DNA from: VAZQ01 sp035293945
GTDB taxonomy: Bacteria; Pseudomonadota; Alphaproteobacteria; Rhizobiales; Xanthobacteraceae
NCBI GenBank assembly: GCA_035293945.1
Contig: DATGLV010000011.1
Coordinates: 248,001 to 312,000, forward strand
Length of the DNA: 64,000 nt
Direction: 5' to 3'
Shown here: positions 7,703 to 15,131 of the stretch, piece after piece
Numbering within the stretch: the stretch's first letter is position 1
How the letters are laid out: each line of letters begins with the position of its first letter
The notes under the pieces: generated by a model
What the model was told of the DNA's origin: nothing
Database searches by the model: none
Seen by the model: the letters and a program-made list of their open reading frames with translations, nothing else
Made by a program: the position numbers and the translations under genes

Positions 7703-7978
7703 CTATTCGCTTTCGATGTCCTCGAGCTTGGTCCCACGTCCCGCGCGCAGGCTGTTTCGCGCCTGTTCGATACGGCGCAGGAACCGTGGGTCATGTTCGA
7801 GACGGTATTCGAACCAGTCTTCTTCAGATTCGAATCCGATCAGCACGCCCGCGGGCTTGCCATGACGTGTGATGACGATCTCCTGTGTCTCTGCCTCTCG
7901 AAGAAATCGAGACAGATCATCCTTGATCTCCGAAAGAGGGACTTCCTTCACTCCGGATTTCCGAATTGTGCGAGCCAT
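7703..7978 (-). CDS. Phd/YefM-family antitoxin
   Basis: This is a 91-residue antitoxin. The Phd/YefM DNA-binding fold is visible in 'VKEVPLSEIKDDLSRFLREAE' and the signature 'EIVITRHGKPAGVLIGFESEEDW' (residues about 33-55); the acidic C-terminal tail ('LEDIESE') would wrap the toxin. It lies downstream of its toxin gene and overlaps it by 31 bp, the reverse of the usual relBE order. It should neutralise the RelE-type protein and autorepress the pair. Confidence 0.85.
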   Translation of the reverse strand: MARTIRKSGVKEVPLSEIKDDLSRFLREAETQEIVITRHGKPAGVLIGFESEEDWFEYRLEHDPRFLRRIEQARNSLRAGRGTKLEDIESE

Positions 7979-8241
7979 GACTCGGCCTCCGCTTTGCGCA
8001 CGATTGCCAGAACCTGGACGGTCGTGCCGGATACATCGTAGAAAATGCGGACTTCGTCCACCCGCAGCCGATACTGTGGGCGGAGCAATCCCCGCAGTCG
8101 CTTGATGCGACTGCGGCTCATCTTTTCAGGGTCGTGCCTCAGGTGCGTTTCGAGCGCAGTCCGGACGGTCGCCCGAACATTTGCCGTGAGCCTCCCGAGG
8201 TCTTCGACAGCTTCGGGAGCAAGAACGATCTCGAAAGCCAT
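7948..8241 (-). CDS. RelE/ParE-family toxin
   Basis: The 97-residue product starts at the ATG at 8241 ('MAFEIVLAPEAVEDLGRL'). The frame is open far upstream, but that part runs through the tRNA gene and is not coding. RelE-fold features are 'RSRIKRLRGLLRPQYRLRVDEVRIFYDV', the basic strand pattern of RelE/ParE toxins, and a C-terminal 'VQVLAIVRKAEAESWL' strand and helix. RelE members cut mRNA at the ribosome while ParE members poison gyrase; the sequence alone does not decide. It is the first gene of a two-gene unit with the Phd-type antitoxin. Confidence 0.85.
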   Translation of the reverse strand: MAFEIVLAPEAVEDLGRLTANVRATVRTALETHLRHDPEKMSRSRIKRLRGLLRPQYRLRVDEVRIFYDVSGTTVQVLAIVRKAEAESWLAQFGNPE

Positions 8242-8371
8242 TCTGGCCAGATTATAGCCAGATTTGCGCGCGACGTCAAACGAGGGCGAATGACCGCGCC
8301 TGCGAGCGAACATTGGCGCGCCTTCGGCTAAGCCCAGGCTGCCGCTGCGTGATCTGGCGCAAGATGTAGAG

Positions 8372-8448
8372 TGGCGCGCTCGGAGAGATTCGAACTCCCG
8401 ACCCCCAGATTCGAAGTCTGGTGCTCTATCCAGCTGAGCTACGAGCGC
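8372..8448 (-). tRNA. tRNA-Arg (anticodon TCG)
   Basis: The 77-nt gene on the minus strand folds as a cloverleaf. Acceptor arms GCGCTCG and CGAGCGC pair perfectly and are followed by G and an encoded CCA. The D-arm has 'AGCTCAGCTGGATAGAGC', the anticodon stem CCAGA/TCTGG encloses loop CTTCGAA (anticodon TCG, reading CGA), and the T-loop is GTTCGAATC. No integrase or attachment-site duplicate is seen next to it. Confidence 0.95.
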
Positions 8449-8625
8449 TGAGTGCCGTCCGGAAACGAATGGCGCGAGGTGCAGCATACAGATTGGCCAC
8501 CGATTTGGAAGAGCCGCCGCCGTTCTTCCTGGAATCCTCTCGCTCCCTTTTGACTCGCCTGACGCACGATTCCCAAGCGTGCTATAGCCCCTCGCCGTGG
8601 GTGAGGTAGCAGCGAAGAGGGGTAA

Positions 8626-9036
8626 ATGACGCAGAGGGAACCGTCCCCATTCACCCGGTTGCTGGGGATCAAGATCATCAGTTGGACGGCCGAGCGTACC
8701 GAGTCGCAGGTCATCGTCCGAGAGGACCTGTGCAATCGCCGCGGCGTGATGCATGGCGGCGCAGTAATGGCTTGGGGCGACACCTTGGGCGGAATGACGG
8801 CGAGCGCGGCGCTGAACGACGATCAGAGCACCGCTACCATCGAGAGCAAGACCAATTTCTTCGCCCCCATTCCCAAGGGCGATACTGCGCACGCGGTCTG
8901 CACGCCTTTGCACAGCGGCCGCACCACAATCGTGCTGCAGACCAACATCACCCGCGGCGATGGCAAGCTCGCCGCTATTGTGACGCAGACCCAGATCGTG
9001 CTGCCCAAGCAGACATCGAGCTCGCCCACAACGTGA
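8626..9036 (+). CDS. PaaI-type hot-dog thioesterase
   Basis: A 136-residue hot-dog-fold acyl-CoA thioesterase. The PaaI/4HBT signature is 'NRRGVMHGGAVMAWGDTLGG' (residues about 37-56), where the HGG turn and the acidic residue in 'WGDTLG' form the active site. 'TATIESKTNFFAPIPKGD' is the second typical block. It hydrolyses acyl- or aryl-CoA thioesters in the cytoplasm; the substrate is unknown. The ATG follows a strong GAAGAGGGG site. It is convergent with the kelch gene. Confidence 0.88.
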   Translation: MTQREPSPFTRLLGIKIISWTAERTESQVIVREDLCNRRGVMHGGAVMAWGDTLGGMTASAALNDDQSTATIESKTNFFAPIPKGDTAHAVCTPLHSGRTTIVLQTNITRGDGKLAAIVTQTQIVLPKQTSSSPTT

Positions 9037-9103
9037 GCGTGGTTTGGCCGACCGTGCGGGTGGGCGACGCGTCCGCCTTTCCCACCGGCGTCATGGCGAT
9101 CGG

Positions 9104-10108
9104 CTATGGCAGCGTGAACATGAGCAACCTGTCGGTGATGCCGGCGCCGCCGGGCAAAGTCGAGCCGCCAACGAAATAGAGGTTTCCTCCGATGACACCG
9201 GCGCCGAAACCATGGCTGCCGGTCATCGGCATCGGGGCGAGCGAGACCCAGCTGCCGGTCTTGAGGTCATAACCTTCGTTCTCGCGAAAGGTGCGCTTCT
9301 CCGGCGGCCATTCCCCGCCGTCGACAACGATCATGCCGTGATAGAGAGCCGCCGCAACTGCGCTGCGCGGGGTCTTGAGCGGCGCCGCGGTGCTCCAGGT
9401 GTCGGTTGCGGGATCATAGACTTCATGCATGTCGGTGCGATCGACCGGATTGGCGAAGCGGCCGCCGATGACGTGGATCTTCCCCTCCACCGCCACTACC
9501 GCCATGTGGTCGCGCCCTTTGGAGAGCGGCGCCGCATCTGTCCACTTGTCGGCTGCGGGATCGTAGACCAGGTGCGTGGTCGTGGTCACCTTGTCGAGCC
9601 CGCGGCCGCCGAAAACATGAATCTTGTTGTCGACAGCCGCAACCCCGACCGAGCCGAGCGGCGTCTTGAGCGGCGCACGCGCCCGCCAAGTGTCGGCTGC
9701 CGGATGGTACTCAAACACGTCCGTGCCCGCGCCCTCATGCACCGTCTTTACAAAGCCGCCGAACGTGTAGATCTTGCCATTCACCAGAGCCAGGCCAAGG
9801 TGATCGCGCGCGAATGGCATCGGCGCGAGCGTGCGCCAGCTGTCGGTCGCCGGGTCATAGACCTCGTTGCGCGGCACGGCATTCCCGCCCACATTGCCGC
9901 CGATCGCATAGAGCTTGTTGTTTAAGACCACTGCCGCGACCTCGCCGCGCGGCGCCGGCATCGGCGCCTTCAGGGTCCAGGTTCCAGGCCCGACAGCCTG
10001 GGATTGCGCCGGAAGAACAAACGAAAGTGCAACCAGGATGGTGCCGATCGCCAGAAAGGCTCGTCTCGGCACGGTCAGCCCGTGCGGTCGCAATGACAAC
10101 GAGCTCAT
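9104..10108 (-). CDS. exported kelch-repeat protein
   Basis: The start at 10108 ('MSSLSLRPHG') is preceded by a GGGAGGGG ribosome site; the frame is open 33 codons further but without such a site. An N-terminal signal follows, 'VPRRAFLAIGTILVAL' ending 'QSQA', with a twin-arginine look. Then come about six kelch blades with repeated 'YDPATDSWRTLAPMP', 'GKIYTFGG', 'NKIHVFGG' and 'GKIHVIGG' motifs, together forming a beta-propeller. A periplasmic or secreted location is expected. It could be a sialate-mutarotase-like or galactose-oxidase-like propeller, but no catalytic motif is evident. It is divergent from the formaldehyde dehydrogenase gene. Confidence 0.85.
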   Translation of the reverse strand: MSSLSLRPHGLTVPRRAFLAIGTILVALSFVLPAQSQAVGPGTWTLKAPMPAPRGEVAAVVLNNKLYAIGGNVGGNAVPRNEVYDPATDSWRTLAPMPFARDHLGLALVNGKIYTFGGFVKTVHEGAGTDVFEYHPAADTWRARAPLKTPLGSVGVAAVDNKIHVFGGRGLDKVTTTTHLVYDPAADKWTDAAPLSKGRDHMAVVAVEGKIHVIGGRFANPVDRTDMHEVYDPATDTWSTAAPLKTPRSAVAAALYHGMIVVDGGEWPPEKRTFRENEGYDLKTGSWVSLAPMPMTGSHGFGAGVIGGNLYFVGGSTLPGGAGITDRLLMFTLP

Positions 10109-10274
10109 GATCCCCTCCCTGAATGGCGTTGCCAGACTGAAGCGCCTGCTTTTCGAGGTTTCCGCCAACGCTTCTTCGACTATTGTGTTCGCAGCACACT
10201 TTATCATACCCGGCGGCGCCGCAGCATCGGCGCGCTGAGCAGGCTGACGGCTTGCGCAAACACGGAGAACGGAA

Positions 10275-11402
10275 ATGGATGTGCGGGCGGCGGTGGCGTT
10301 TCAAGCGGGCAAGCCGCTTCAGATCGAGACCGTGCAACTCGACGGCCCCAAGGCCGGCGAGGTGATGATCGAAATCAAGGCGACCGGCATCTGCCATACC
10401 GACGAGTACACGCTGTCGGGCGCCGATCCCGAAGGATTGTTTCCAGCAATCCTCGGTCACGAAGGCGCCGGCATCGTGGTCGAGGTCGGCGCGGGCGTGA
10501 CTTCCGTCAAAGCCGGCGACCACGTCATTCCGCTCTACACGCCCGAATGCCGGCAATGCCCGTCGTGCTTGTCGCGTAAGACGAACCTATGCACCGCGAT
10601 CCGCGCCACCCAGGGCAAGGGCCTGATGCCGGACGGCACCTCGCGCTTCTCGCTGCATGGCAAGCCCCTGCATCATTATATGGGATGCTCGACATTCGCC
10701 AATTTCACGGTGTTACCCGAGATTGCGGTCGCGAAAATCCGCCCCGACGCACCGTTTGACAAGGTCTGCTACATCGGCTGCGGGGTGACGACCGGGATCG
10801 GCGCCGTCCTCAACACAGCCAAAGTTGAAGCTGGCGCCACCAGCATCGTGTTCGGCCTTGGCGGCATCGGCCTCAATGTCATCCAGGGGCTTCGGCTCGC
10901 CGCCGCCGACATGATCATCGGGGTCGACATCAATCCGGAGCGCAAGGCGTGGGGCGAACGCTTCGGGATGACCCATTTCGTCAACCCGCAGGAGATCGGT
11001 GGCGAGCTCGTCCCCTATCTGGTCGACATGACCAAACGCGGTGCCGACCAGATCGGCGGCGCCGACTATACATTCGATTGCACCGGCAACGTGACGGTGA
11101 TGCGCCAAGCGCTGGAAGCCTGCCACCGCGGCTGGGGCGAGAGCATCATCATCGGGGTTGCGGGCGCCGGACAGGAGATTGCCACCCGGCCGTTCCAGCT
11201 CGTTACCGGGCGGGTCTGGCGCGGCACCGCCTTCGGGGGTGCGCGAGGACGCACGGACGTGCCCAAGATCGTGGACTGGTACATGGAAGGCAAGATCGAG
11301 ATCGATCCGATGATCACGCACACGATGCCGCTTAATGAGATCAACGGGGCATTCGACCTGATGCGCGCCGGCAAGAGCATCCGCAGCGTGGTCGTGTTCT
11401 GA
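10275..11402 (+). CDS. adhC: S-(hydroxymethyl)glutathione dehydrogenase / class III alcohol dehydrogenase
   Basis: This zinc-dependent NAD(P) enzyme oxidises S-hydroxymethylglutathione, detoxifying formaldehyde, and also reduces S-nitrosoglutathione. It is full length at 375 aa. Catalytic zinc ligands are in 'TGICHTDEYTLSG' and 'LGHEGAGIV'. The structural zinc lobe is the four-Cys set in 'PECRQCPSCLSRKTNLC'. The NAD fold is 'VFGLGGIGLNVIQG'. The class III mark 'TAFGGARGRTDVPKIVDWY' is present. The downstream esterase (fghA) usual in this pathway is not adjacent. Confidence 0.95.
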   Translation: MDVRAAVAFQAGKPLQIETVQLDGPKAGEVMIEIKATGICHTDEYTLSGADPEGLFPAILGHEGAGIVVEVGAGVTSVKAGDHVIPLYTPECRQCPSCLSRKTNLCTAIRATQGKGLMPDGTSRFSLHGKPLHHYMGCSTFANFTVLPEIAVAKIRPDAPFDKVCYIGCGVTTGIGAVLNTAKVEAGATSIVFGLGGIGLNVIQGLRLAAADMIIGVDINPERKAWGERFGMTHFVNPQEIGGELVPYLVDMTKRGADQIGGADYTFDCTGNVTVMRQALEACHRGWGESIIIGVAGAGQEIATRPFQLVTGRVWRGTAFGGARGRTDVPKIVDWYMEGKIEIDPMITHTMPLNEINGAFDLMRAGKSIRSVVVF

Positions 11403-11593
11403 TGTTCTGACGCGATCGGGGACTAGATGCAGGCTCGCTGCGAAGCTCGATGGCCCGCGATATTGGCCACGGGCTGGCCAGCAAAGCATCTTCCGGCATC
11501 GGCTGCAGCGCCCACTGCGGATAGATGCACCTCACCGATTTGATACGTGCGGCCCTGTCCTATTACTGTCATAAAGCCGGCTAAGATGGCCGC

Positions 11594-11794
11594 ATGGCCG
11601 ACGTGACGCGCTTTGAGTGCCCGCAGTGCAAGGCCGGCTACAAGGTCGTCCGGGTGGAAGCGCCACCTGCCTCGGTGGAACAGGACATCGTCTGCGTCCG
11701 ATGTGGCGCGCCGTTGCAGGCCCGTGACGGCAACTTCGTGCTCAAATATTTCCTGATGGAGGGCCCCGGGCGGCGCAAGCGCACCCCCCGATAA
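11594..11794 (+). CDS. small zinc-ribbon protein
   Basis: This is a 66-residue protein with two CxxC knuckles, 'CPQCKAGY' and 'CVRCGAPL', spaced about 28 residues apart as in a zinc ribbon. The C-terminus is basic ('PGRRKRTPR'). Function is unknown; the size and motif fit small Rhizobiales hypotheticals that may bind nucleic acid. It is a single gene. Confidence 0.7.
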   Translation: MADVTRFECPQCKAGYKVVRVEAPPASVEQDIVCVRCGAPLQARDGNFVLKYFLMEGPGRRKRTPR

Positions 11795-11967
11795 CAAGTT
11801 CCAGACCCGAGTCTCCTTGCAGACGTTGAATCGGATTCCCCCCAGCCTTGACTAACCGACATTCTACCCTCGCGCCCTAGCAAGCCTTTGCCGACGCACA
11901 AATCTGCCACGCCTCAGCACGCTCGATCGGTCCGCCGATCCTTGCGTTGCGAATCGCGCATGCCCGC

Positions 11968-13167
11968 TCACGGCAAGGTCGAATTGATGCTCGACACTGT
12001 GGTCGCGATATTGCTCGTGTTGGCGGTCACGGAGTTCAACGTGGCCATGAATTTAATAATTTCTGTGGACGGCGACTCGGCGACGACGATCACATCCCGG
12101 TTGCGGATCTTGAAACCGTTGGCGAAGAACACTCCATCCATCTTGCTCATATCGAATTGATAAGCTGTTGGGACCGTTTCACTTGAAAAACCGTCAACCG
12201 AGATGGCCGATCTTTCAAGCAAAGATTTAGGCTCGAATCGCAGCACAAAGAGTGACTTGGAATCGGCACGAGTCCCATCAAGACCGCCGGCCTTAGCCAA
12301 TGCTTCGGCCAAAGTCATTTCCTCATCTTCGAAGGTGAATCGGCGGTCATTCGTCCCCCCGATCGCTCCGGGTGACGGAGTAGATCCCAGCACAAGGAAA
12401 AAGCGTGGCTCTCGTGCCAAGTAGACCACATCGCCAGGAGCAAGCAGCACGTCATCACTCGGACGATGTATTATGGCGCTCATCGTCTCTCTGTAGATGT
12501 GCCCCGCGCGCTTGAGCATCACTTGCGTCTCGTAAGTCGGGTACTTCGGGCCGCCGGCACGGGCAATGGCCCCGAGTAGGTGGATTCCGCCAGGATCTAC
12601 GCCGAACCGAAGCGCGGCGTTGACTTCTCCAAGCACACTCACCTGCCCACCGCGCTGATCCACAACCGAAACCACTGCCTGCGGGTCGATGGCTCGATCC
12701 TTTATTCGTTCGCGAATGACGTCAGAGACCGCACGTGCGGACAGTCCTGCCACTTTGATTGCACCGGCGTACGGCACGGTGATATTGCCGGACTCGTCCA
12801 CCTGCTGGTGTGGGAGATCCACGAAGTTACCCGAACGCGCTGCGGCCTCCCGCGGTATGAAAAGGCCGCCCGATTGTGCTTCAAAAATGGTTACGGCGAC
12901 GATATCCCCGACCGCAATCGGTGCCTCGCGATATCGCCCACCACGAATGTTTGCAAAAGCACCGCCGGGATCATCAGTTAAGGTGTTGGCGGCGCGAAGA
13001 ACCTCTGCATTAATCGGCACCAACGCGTAGGGCACCGGCTCCGACGCCGGTGCGGTCACTGCAGCGTTGCTGTACACAGAGACAGAGTTTGGCGCGTCCT
13101 CCGGCGTAAACCCTGCGCAGCCGCTGAGTAGAACCAAGACCGCGACCACCAACAGCCGCACGCGCAT
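11968..13167 (-). CDS. Wza-like polysaccharide export lipoprotein
   Basis: This is the outer-membrane exit pore for exopolysaccharide. The start at 13167 ('MRVRLLVVAVLVLLSGCAGF') has a GGGGGAGGGGG stretch upstream and gives a proper lipobox LSGC; the longer open frame to 13287 would bury it. Domains are the polysaccharide-export (PES) domain ('IAVGDIVAVTIFEAQSGGLF', 'ITVPYAGAIKVAGLSARAV') and two or three SLBB-like repeats ('VSVLGEVNAALRF', 'GIHLLGAIARAGG', 'TLAEALAKAGGLDG'). It partners with the Wzc-like kinase upstream in the same block, with the Hint and PEP-CTERM-like genes between them. Confidence 0.9.
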   Translation of the reverse strand: MRVRLLVVAVLVLLSGCAGFTPEDAPNSVSVYSNAAVTAPASEPVPYALVPINAEVLRAANTLTDDPGGAFANIRGGRYREAPIAVGDIVAVTIFEAQSGGLFIPREAAARSGNFVDLPHQQVDESGNITVPYAGAIKVAGLSARAVSDVIRERIKDRAIDPQAVVSVVDQRGGQVSVLGEVNAALRFGVDPGGIHLLGAIARAGGPKYPTYETQVMLKRAGHIYRETMSAIIHRPSDDVLLAPGDVVYLAREPRFFLVLGSTPSPGAIGGTNDRRFTFEDEEMTLAEALAKAGGLDGTRADSKSLFVLRFEPKSLLERSAISVDGFSSETVPTAYQFDMSKMDGVFFANGFKIRNRDVIVVAESPSTEIIKFMATLNSVTANTSNIATTVSSINSTLP

Positions 13168-13405
13168 ATTACAGCGGGCCCCCTCCCCCAACTTACACGG
13201 ATCGGTCGACCCTTTATGCCTATCACTCAACCGCTCGGCTTCAATCCGACTGTTTATAAACGTATCAGCGCCGCTTACAAGGTCCAAATAATACTTTAAC
13301 GCTCTGCAACAATCAGATAATTGTCAGCATCTTCCGACCGCGACGAACGAGCAAACAAATAGGCAGCTCGCCGCGTCGGACGCAATGAACCGACAGCCAG
13401 CCATC

Positions 13406-13939
13406 TTATACGCCGATTATTCTCCGCCCTCCCAACCGCGCCAAGGAAAACATCGCAACAAGCGAGCTCAGCAGCAGCGATAATGTATCGGGAACCGGGG
13501 TTGCCGCGATGGTCAGAGCTACCGCTGTGCCTGGGCCCATCCCGGTTGGATCAATCGACTGCCGGATAACGCCATAACCAAAGAATTCCACATTGTTGAA
13601 ATAAATGTTAAAATCACCGTCGCTCACGGTGTGAAACGATATTCCAAAAAAATCCGTGTACGGCTGTTTCGGAAACGTCAACAAATTATCGGCGGAAGCA
13701 AAAGTGGATATGCCATCGATTTTGCTTCCCACACTTCCATTAAGGGCAGTGCCCTTTACATCTATAACTTGAAAGGTGGGAGATTTTCCGGCAGCGATGA
13801 ACTCCCCTTCGCCGGAGAACGACCCATCAAGCGCCTTGTAGGAAAAATCGAAAACAGTGCTCGCACCCGCGGGCCCCGCAGACATGAATAAACCTGATAC
13901 CAGCAAAATTGAGATGGCAAGGAACGGGTGGTTTCCCAT
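13406..13939 (-). CDS. secreted protein with PEP-CTERM-like C-terminal sorting tail
   Basis: It has a signal peptide ('FLAISILLVSGLFMSAGPAGAS'), a beta-rich 120-residue middle, and a tripartite tail: 'TPVPDT', then a hydrophobic helix 'LSLLLSSLVAMFSLARLG', then 'GRR'. This is the architecture of exosortase substrates, with VPDT in place of VPEP. It starts at 13939 (AGAGGTCC upstream), or at 13957 where its ATG would overlap the upstream stop (TGATG). It shares the block with Wza, Wzc and Hint genes. No exosortase is in the window, so the processing enzyme must lie elsewhere if the tail is functional. Confidence 0.65.
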   Translation of the reverse strand: MGNHPFLAISILLVSGLFMSAGPAGASTVFDFSYKALDGSFSGEGEFIAAGKSPTFQVIDVKGTALNGSVGSKIDGISTFASADNLLTFPKQPYTDFFGISFHTVSDGDFNIYFNNVEFFGYGVIRQSIDPTGMGPGTAVALTIAATPVPDTLSLLLSSLVAMFSLARLGGRRIIGV

Positions 13940-13956
13940 TCGGGACCTCTGATCCA

Positions 13957-14853
13957 TCAGCTAGCACGAAGCTCCAACTCACGAGCGCCAAGCGTCACTG
14001 CTGCGTTCACTTTTGCGACAGATTGCACGTGGAGCGCGCGCAGCTCCAAACGCTCGCGAACGATATCGAGCTTTTGCGGCCCCAGCCAAGGCGATAGCGC
14101 GCTGCGCGCCCGCGACCTGAGCTCTGCTCGCATCCCATTGCAGACAATCGGCGCACAGTGATTGTCGCGCCTCTGTTCGTGTCTACGACTATACGCCTCA
14201 AAAGCCTCGTCGGACTTACCGATGCGGAGCATGGTCTCGCAGGGAGCTCCTTCGGCGTAGATCACGTCGTGCGTCACCAGCTTGACCTGGAAGAACTCCA
14301 GGTCATCGGACCCTTCTGCGCCGCAATTGAAGATCGTGATCCCATTGATCAAGCTGCCAGCCGGGACTAGGAGCCCGTCAACGAGAACTGCGTGCCCAGC
14401 CGTCACATAGAGGTCGGCGTGTGGAATATTGTCAGCAAGGGCCGACCTTTGAATACAAACTGGGCCGTCAGCACGCGCCCAGGGGCTCCGCCCTCGGCTG
14501 CCGCTCCGGTATCGTGTTATCCATTCGATCGGTCGTTCCCGACCGAATACGGTTGATACGAGGTCTCCCACCTGAAGACTTTCTACGGGCCGCTCACCGC
14601 TCGCTGTGAGGATTTTTGTCCCCTTCAAGAAACAGGGAGTCCGAGCCCGAGCCGGCCTAGTCAGCGAGTCCGCGATCGCGCATGCCACGATCGCTCCTAT
14701 TGCTTTGATATTCTTCGCTACGATGTCTCGACGGCTAAGCTGCTTTTGCCTCCGCGTCGCCCGGAAGCTCTCTTCCTCGAAGTAGAGACTTTCCCCGCTC
14801 ATCAAGTTCGACCCGTTCTGAATCGTTACCCAAGGAGGATACCTGATGGTCAT
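13957..14853 (-). CDS. Hint-domain (hedgehog/intein-type) protein
   Basis: The 298-residue protein carries a Hint_2-type domain from about residue 73. Cys starts the block in 'CFLKGTKILTASGERPVESL', followed by 'QVGDLVSTVFGRERPIEWI' and the block-B motif in 'LYVTAGHAVLVDGLLVPAG' (TxxH). Such domains can self-cleave at the leading Cys. The N-terminal 70 residues are not recognised and include a hydrophobic stretch ('IKAIGAIVACAIADSL') that could act as a signal or anchor. The C-terminal 90 residues are Arg-rich. It is followed by the PEP-CTERM-like gene with touching stop and start codons, suggesting coupling. The role in the polysaccharide block is unknown. Confidence 0.75.
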   Translation of the reverse strand: MTIRYPPWVTIQNGSNLMSGESLYFEEESFRATRRQKQLSRRDIVAKNIKAIGAIVACAIADSLTRPARARTPCFLKGTKILTASGERPVESLQVGDLVSTVFGRERPIEWITRYRSGSRGRSPWARADGPVCIQRSALADNIPHADLYVTAGHAVLVDGLLVPAGSLINGITIFNCGAEGSDDLEFFQVKLVTHDVIYAEGAPCETMLRIGKSDEAFEAYSRRHEQRRDNHCAPIVCNGMRAELRSRARSALSPWLGPQKLDIVRERLELRALHVQSVAKVNAAVTLGARELELRAS

Positions 14854-15131
14854 GACAACCCAGTGAAGTTTCCCAAACGCAAGAGCACTCTCTTTAACAA
14901 TGCCAACACCTGAACCCCAGCGGCCGATCCAGTCACAAGACTGTCATAAATTCGACATGCAGGTAGCCGCGCGACGTCCGTCGATGACGGTGACAATCCG
15001 CGGCAAAGCGCCGGGACTTTCGGATTTGATCCGCTCAAACCGGCGGTCGGGGCCGCTAATGCGGCCCCGCAATATTGGGGGGCGCTATCACTCAAGCTTT
15101 GGGTCACTCAGGCCGTTTACAGGGGCAACGC
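14854..15131. other. 280-bp spacer between the BY-kinase and Hint genes
   Basis: No gene is seen. It contains a strong hairpin (15049-15068) about 65 bp past the kinase stop. Confidence 0.4.
15049..15068. terminator. strong hairpin after the BY-kinase gene
   Basis: GGGGCCGC (15049-15056) and GCGGCCCC (15061-15068) form an 8-bp all-GC stem with a TAAT loop. No T-run follows on the minus strand, so it may be an mRNA-end or processing hairpin rather than a canonical terminator. Confidence 0.4.

Noticed and set aside
8372..8448. tRNA gene as an integration site
   Set aside because: No integrase, no duplicated 3' end of the tRNA and no cargo block were found nearby.
8242..8913. Upstream extension of the RelE toxin frame
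   Set aside because: The frame is open to 8913 but passes through the tRNA-Arg gene and overlaps the thioesterase gene; the toxin begins at the Met at 8241.
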